Shown one piece after another: positions 60,374 through 64,000 of a stretch of DNA of 64,000 bases. Every line of letters starts with the position of its first letter. Positions within the stretch are counted from its first letter, which is position 1. The notes beneath the pieces are model-generated. The model was not told the DNA's origin. It saw nothing but the letters and a program-made list of their open reading frames with translations, and made no database searches. Source of the DNA: Pelecanus crispus (lineage: Eukaryota > Chordata > Aves > Pelecaniformes > Pelecanidae); assembly GCF_030463565.1 (NCBI RefSeq), contig NC_134662.1, positions 682,001 through 746,000 of the forward strand, given 5' to 3'. A program made the translations under genes and the position numbers.

Positions 60374-62191
60374 GTAGGTGGGCCAGCAGAGGCTTTTGGC
60401 AATGGAGACCTCCAACAAGGTCCGCACACCATCACCATCCCCCGCCCCGTCCTTATCCCCAAACACATTCCCAGAGGAGCCGGCTGCCAGCTGTGGCTGT
60501 GAAAGGAAACTTTGTACCATGAGGCTGGGTCCCACCACTGCATGCACTGGCAACACAGCCACCATGCAGCGCTGCCAGATTCACCCTTCCTTCCTTTCCA
60601 CTTTTAACTTTAAAAAGTTAAAGTTGCCTCAGAAGAGTCCATTGGCATTCATGCTGATCAGGTTTAAATCTCAAATGCTGGAGGGATTTTGAGCAGCAAT
60701 GCCATTTGCAAAATGTGTCAAACTTCTTTTCAAGATGAATTAAAAATTAAAATTTTAAAATATTCTCAGCATGGATCATTGGGCATAAAATAAATCCATG
60801 AAGTACAGTTAGTGGGCAGTGCAAGCCATGAACAAAGGGAGGTAAAAACTGAAAAACACCAGAAAGCACCGAAATCTTCATAATATTCTTTTTCCTCAAG
60901 CTATTTGCTCTCTCATATGAAATCTTCCTGCATATCTCAGTAATACATGGAGTCAGCATGGAGAGAGGAGTCACCCAGTGTCTCGATCAAAAGAATCGGG
61001 TTATGTCTGGTTCTCAGCTTGAGGTTTAATGCTGTATATATACAAAGACCCCCATCAGGTACAAGATCTACTCTCCCTCCCCCTCTGAAAAATAAATCAC
61101 TCAGTGCTTGAATCCTGTTATTATGCTTTTTAAAAAATATTCTCCTCCTGAAAGCTTGTTCAGTGCTCCACCCTGCAGGCATTTCTGAGGAAGCTAATAA
61201 AAACCCTGCTATTCCTGTGCCACCACTGGGAAAAATTATGTGCCTTCCACAGGCTGTGGTATATTTGTATAGGTAATCTACAAACACCCACATAACAAAA
61301 GGAGACAGGTAGAGGCATCTTGGTGTAGTCATGCTGCATACTGTATAATGCTCACAGAGTACACCAGGAATTTGGGCACAGCACAGAGCACAGCAAAGCC
61401 TGGGTGGGCTGTGGATACCCTGTTGCCTTAACAGCACATGTGCCTGTGCAAACAGAGCTGAGGTTCTGCAAATCCCTGTCGCATAGGTTCCCTTGTGGGC
61501 TTTGCAATGTCGCAGGCACAGCCTGGGGAGCTATTCCAACTCTGGAGGAAGTCTTCATTCCTTGTTTTTTCTGTTTTAGCTGGAGATTTGCATTCTATTT
61601 CACTTCATTCTTCTCTGGGCTGGCTCTCCTGTATGATGTAAGTACATGAGCAGCATGATGCTGTGGAGTGACACCTTTCAAGGGTTCCTCATTCATGGCA
61701 AACAAAGCTGATGGTCCTGGGCTATTTCAAAGACCTCACCCAAAGATCATGTGTGGCCATGACTATGGGTCCAAAGCCAAAGAAGGACAAATTCAGGGGC
61801 ATGGAGCAGAACTATCCCAGATCCAGATCCAGCAGAACAGTCTCCCTTTCCCTGGGTGGACCTGGCTAGGTGTCAGTCATGTTACCATGGTTTTCTCCCT
61901 GTCTTAGATCATTGTGTAAGTGATTCCCCACTGATACCCAGACACAGCCCTTGCATCCCAGCCAAGAACAGATCCTGTCCTGGCTGTGGCTGCTGCACAT
62001 ATCGAGACCCTCCATGTGACACCCTGTGCATTCACTAATGACAAGAGCACTTTGCCAACCATGTTTTTCCAAAGCTCAAAGGCAGATAGGGTCTAGCATG
62101 GGCACACTGACTTCTTGAAGTACTTCTTCACATAGTCGTTATGTGTCATTAAAAGGCTATGGGTTCTTACTGCTGCCTCCTCTCTGTACAG
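60374..62191. other. CERS4-like introns 3 and 4
   Basis: Apart from the 58-nt exon 4 there is only unique non-coding DNA. No pseudo-exon or repeat is recognised. Confidence 0.5.
61580..61637 (+). CDS. CERS4-like exon 4
   Basis: 58 nt, acceptor CTGTTTTAG, donor GAT|GTAAGT. In ancestral frame it encodes SWRFAFYFTSFFSGLALLYD (the first S is split across the junction), a good TLC first helix with no stop. Confidence 0.88.
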
Positions 62192-62242
62192 AAGCCCTGG
62201 TTTTGGGACCACACCATGTGCTGGCTGAGCTTTCCACAACAG
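62192..62242 (+). CDS. CERS4-like exon 5
   Basis: 51 nt, acceptor CTCTGTACAG, donor CAG|GTGAGC. It encodes KPWFWDHTMCWLSFPQQ, colinear with CERS4 exon 5; the GYP motif has become SFP. Confidence 0.88.
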
Positions 62243-62257
62243 GTGAGCAGGAAGTAC

Positions 62258-62580
62258 ATGGAATCACAAGATAATTCATATTGGACGGGGGACCAGGAGG
62301 CCTCTTGTCCAATCTCCTGCTCGCAGCACTCAGCTGTGAGATCAGACCACGTTACCCAGGGCTTTCTCCAGTCTAGTTTTGAAAACCTTCAAGGATGGAG
62401 ACAGCACAACCTCTCTGAGCAACTCTTTGATTGCCCTCATGATGAAAAAGTTTCTCCTTACATCCACCTCTCTTGTTTCAACTTATGCCTTCTGTCTCTC
62501 ATCCTCGCACCATGGCAAACAGCTTGGCTCTGTCTTCTTGACAAGCTCCTTGTAGGTGCTCCATGTGATAGCAGATGGAG
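62258..62580 (-). mobile_element. Old CR1 LINE 3' fragment
   Basis: Plus-strand text AATCACAAGATAATTCATA, then CTTCAAGGATGGAGACAGCAC, CAACCTCTCTGAGCAAC and TTCTCCTTACATCCACCTC is the reverse complement of a diverged CR1 3' region. It lies between CERS4-like exons 5 and 6. Confidence 0.8.
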
Positions 62581-62991
62581 AGTATCTGCCCTGAACAGGC
62601 ACCTCTTTTCAACGAGTTTCTCTGTAACCCAAGCCTGGCTGGAAGTGGCTCCATGTGTGTGGCCACAAAAGGGACCAGGCAGTCAGGACATCCCTCAACC
62701 TCTTGAAGCAGAGATGGAGATGAGAGGCATCCAACCCCCTGCAGAGGGGAGACCCTGGCTTCTCTCAGTCCCTCTGCAGACTGGCCAGGTCTGGTCCTGC
62801 CTTTGGATCAGTCTTGACAACAGTGCATCAGGAAACAGTTCAGTCATGGCAACATGAAAATTTAGGCATGACCAATCCCTGCTGTCCCAAATGTGGGTTG
62901 AATCAAGGTGCTTTGCGCAGGAAGACCCTACCCCTCTCCCGTCCCCCAGGGCTAGGCAGGGGTGTCATGCTGCCTGTCTCTTGTCTCGCAG

Positions 62992-63084
62992 CCTCTCCCG
63001 CCTGCACTGGGCTGGTTCTACCTGCTGGAGCACTCCTTCTACTGCTCACTGGTAGCCACCCTGCCCTTCGACGTGAAGAGAAAG
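62992..63084 (+). CDS. CERS4-like exon 6
   Basis: 93 nt, acceptor TTGTCTCGCAG, donor AAG|GTGAGT. It encodes LGWFYLLEHSFYCSLVATL and PFDVKRK. The frame is open, but the family core YY(L/I)LE(L/M)SFYWSL is altered at three places (Y to F, L to H, W to C). Confidence 0.88.
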
Positions 63085-64000
63085 GTGAGTGACAGCAGCA
63101 GAACCACAACCCACTGGCTTGGTCAGCCCCCACCATGAGGCTCTGCAGTCCCATTGTCAGCTCCCTGGGGGTGCAAAGGACACATGCTGCTGTGAAGATC
63201 CCTGAAGACATGAAGTCCCTGCAGCTCTCGTATCCCACCATTGCACCTTGTGCTGGGTCCCACTCGTGTGCGGCATGGCCTTCCTGCCTGCTAGGCCAGG
63301 GAAGCACCAGGGGCTGCCAAGGGACAGCCACTGGGTGGATATGGCATCATGGCCCTTTCCAGTTCTGGTCTCAGGTGCTGCCTGAACCAGAGGGCTATGT
63401 CCTCCTGATGGGAGGGAGCTAGGCTGTTGTGATGAGGATCCTGTAGATGAACATATGACTTTTGCAGCATGGCATGGGGTGAACTCCTGGGACCCACAGA
63501 CCCAGCATCCACTGTTGCCCTTGCCTCATTCTGCAGTGGACACTTCACAGAGCTCTACAGATCACTGCACAAGCTGAGATACAACCTCAGCTTCATTTGA
63601 TTGTTTAATTTGGCAATCACATCTCTCTTCAGAAACTTCATGCTTTTCCTCAGAGATGGGCTTCTGCCCAGCTCTCACAAAGCATGCCCTGGGTCCCAGA
63701 GGACCTGCAGAAACACTGTATTAAAATTACCAACACTGCAGTAGTCTTTGTAGATAAGTCGGTTATTGAACACCTGCAATGCTTCCAGAAGAAGCAGGAA
63801 CCCACTGCCTGGCAGTGATCCTCCCTGGGCCAGAGCCAGAGCTGCCCTTCCCAATCCTTCCACAGAGCACTCAGGAGTCATCTCACACCCCAAAGCATTG
63901 CCTTTTTTGCACATACAGATTTCGCCAAGAAGGCATGAACACCCAGCAAGGTCCTCTCTTTACCTGAGGTACGTGAAAAGACATATTTCCCACCTTCAGT
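63085..64000. other. CERS4-like intron 6 (to window end)
   Basis: No DFKEQ-type exon appears in these 916 bases. In CERS4 the matching intron is 985 bases, so the next exon, if it exists, may lie just beyond the window. Confidence 0.5.

Larger units (their letters stand above)
54887..63084 (+). pseudogene. CERS4-like tandem paralogue, frameshifted in exon 3, continues past window
   Basis: A second ceramide synthase gene in the same orientation. Visible exons: 54887-55053, 56889-57006, 60254-60373, 61580-61637, 62192-62242, 62992-63084. Exons 2, 4, 5 and 6 have exactly the CERS4 lengths (118, 58, 51, 93) with GT-AG borders and matching phases. Exon 1 is two codons shorter. Exon 3 is 120 nt instead of 119: an AAAA run at 60,279-60,282 where AAA would keep frame, leading to TGA at 60,365-60,367. 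Downstream exons still look coding when read in their ancestral frame, so the break is either recent or an assembly error in a homopolymer. Exons with the catalytic His-His and C-terminus are not in the window. Confidence 0.75.

Noticed and set aside
62159-62857. 232-residue plus-strand open frame
   Set aside because: It starts before CERS4-like exon 5 in another frame and runs through an old CR1 fragment; the exon explanation is better.
1-64000. CRISPR arrays, bacterial operons, phage or defence systems
   Set aside because: All content is vertebrate, with introns, CR1, SINE and LTR sequences; no regularly spaced short repeats or prokaryotic genes.

Overview
This is vertebrate, almost certainly avian, nuclear DNA. 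The evidence is one long intron-rich gene with canonical GT-AG exons, abundant CR1 non-LTR retrotransposons with the bird-type ATTCTATG tail, avian-type LTR elements whose termini begin TGTCATGG/TGTCGTGG or TGGTGTGGG, and two copies of a tRNA-Ile-headed SINE with a CR1-like tail. To my knowledge that SINE type is the passerine TguSINE1 kind, so a songbird or close relative is the best guess. There is no bacterial or phage content.

Layout. (1) 1-24,283: no coding exon found. A strong CpG island at about 1.69-2.65 kb is the best candidate promoter/first exon, followed by about 22 kb of probable first intron with CR1 copies and a non-autonomous LTR element (16,205-18,328). (2) 24,285-49,832, plus strand: a complete ten-exon CDS for ceramide synthase 4 (CERS4). 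I reconstructed it exon by exon; every junction phase matches and it predicts 398 residues. A poly(A) signal lies at 50,015. Intron 5 holds an LTR interrupted by a CR1 and a 170-bp repeat present twice without any difference I can see. (3) 50-54.9 kb: intergenic DNA with a SINE and old LINE debris. (4) 54,887 to beyond the window, plus strand: a second, tandem CERS4-like gene. Six exons are visible; exons 2-6 have the same lengths and phases as in CERS4, except that exon 3 (homeobox-like) carries one extra base in an A-run. This gives a frameshift and a TGA just before the exon end. The remaining exons, including the one with the catalytic histidines, would lie beyond 64,000.

CERS4 is an ER membrane enzyme that N-acylates sphingoid bases with fatty acyl-CoA to make (dihydro)ceramide. 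The downstream copy is either a decaying pseudogene, a gene whose exon 3 is misassembled in a homopolymer, or a gene using unusual splicing. Its exon 6 also departs from residues conserved in the family. The most notable points are this tandem pair with the one-base break, the perfect 170-bp duplication in intron 5, and two nested CR1 insertions whose target duplications can be read directly.
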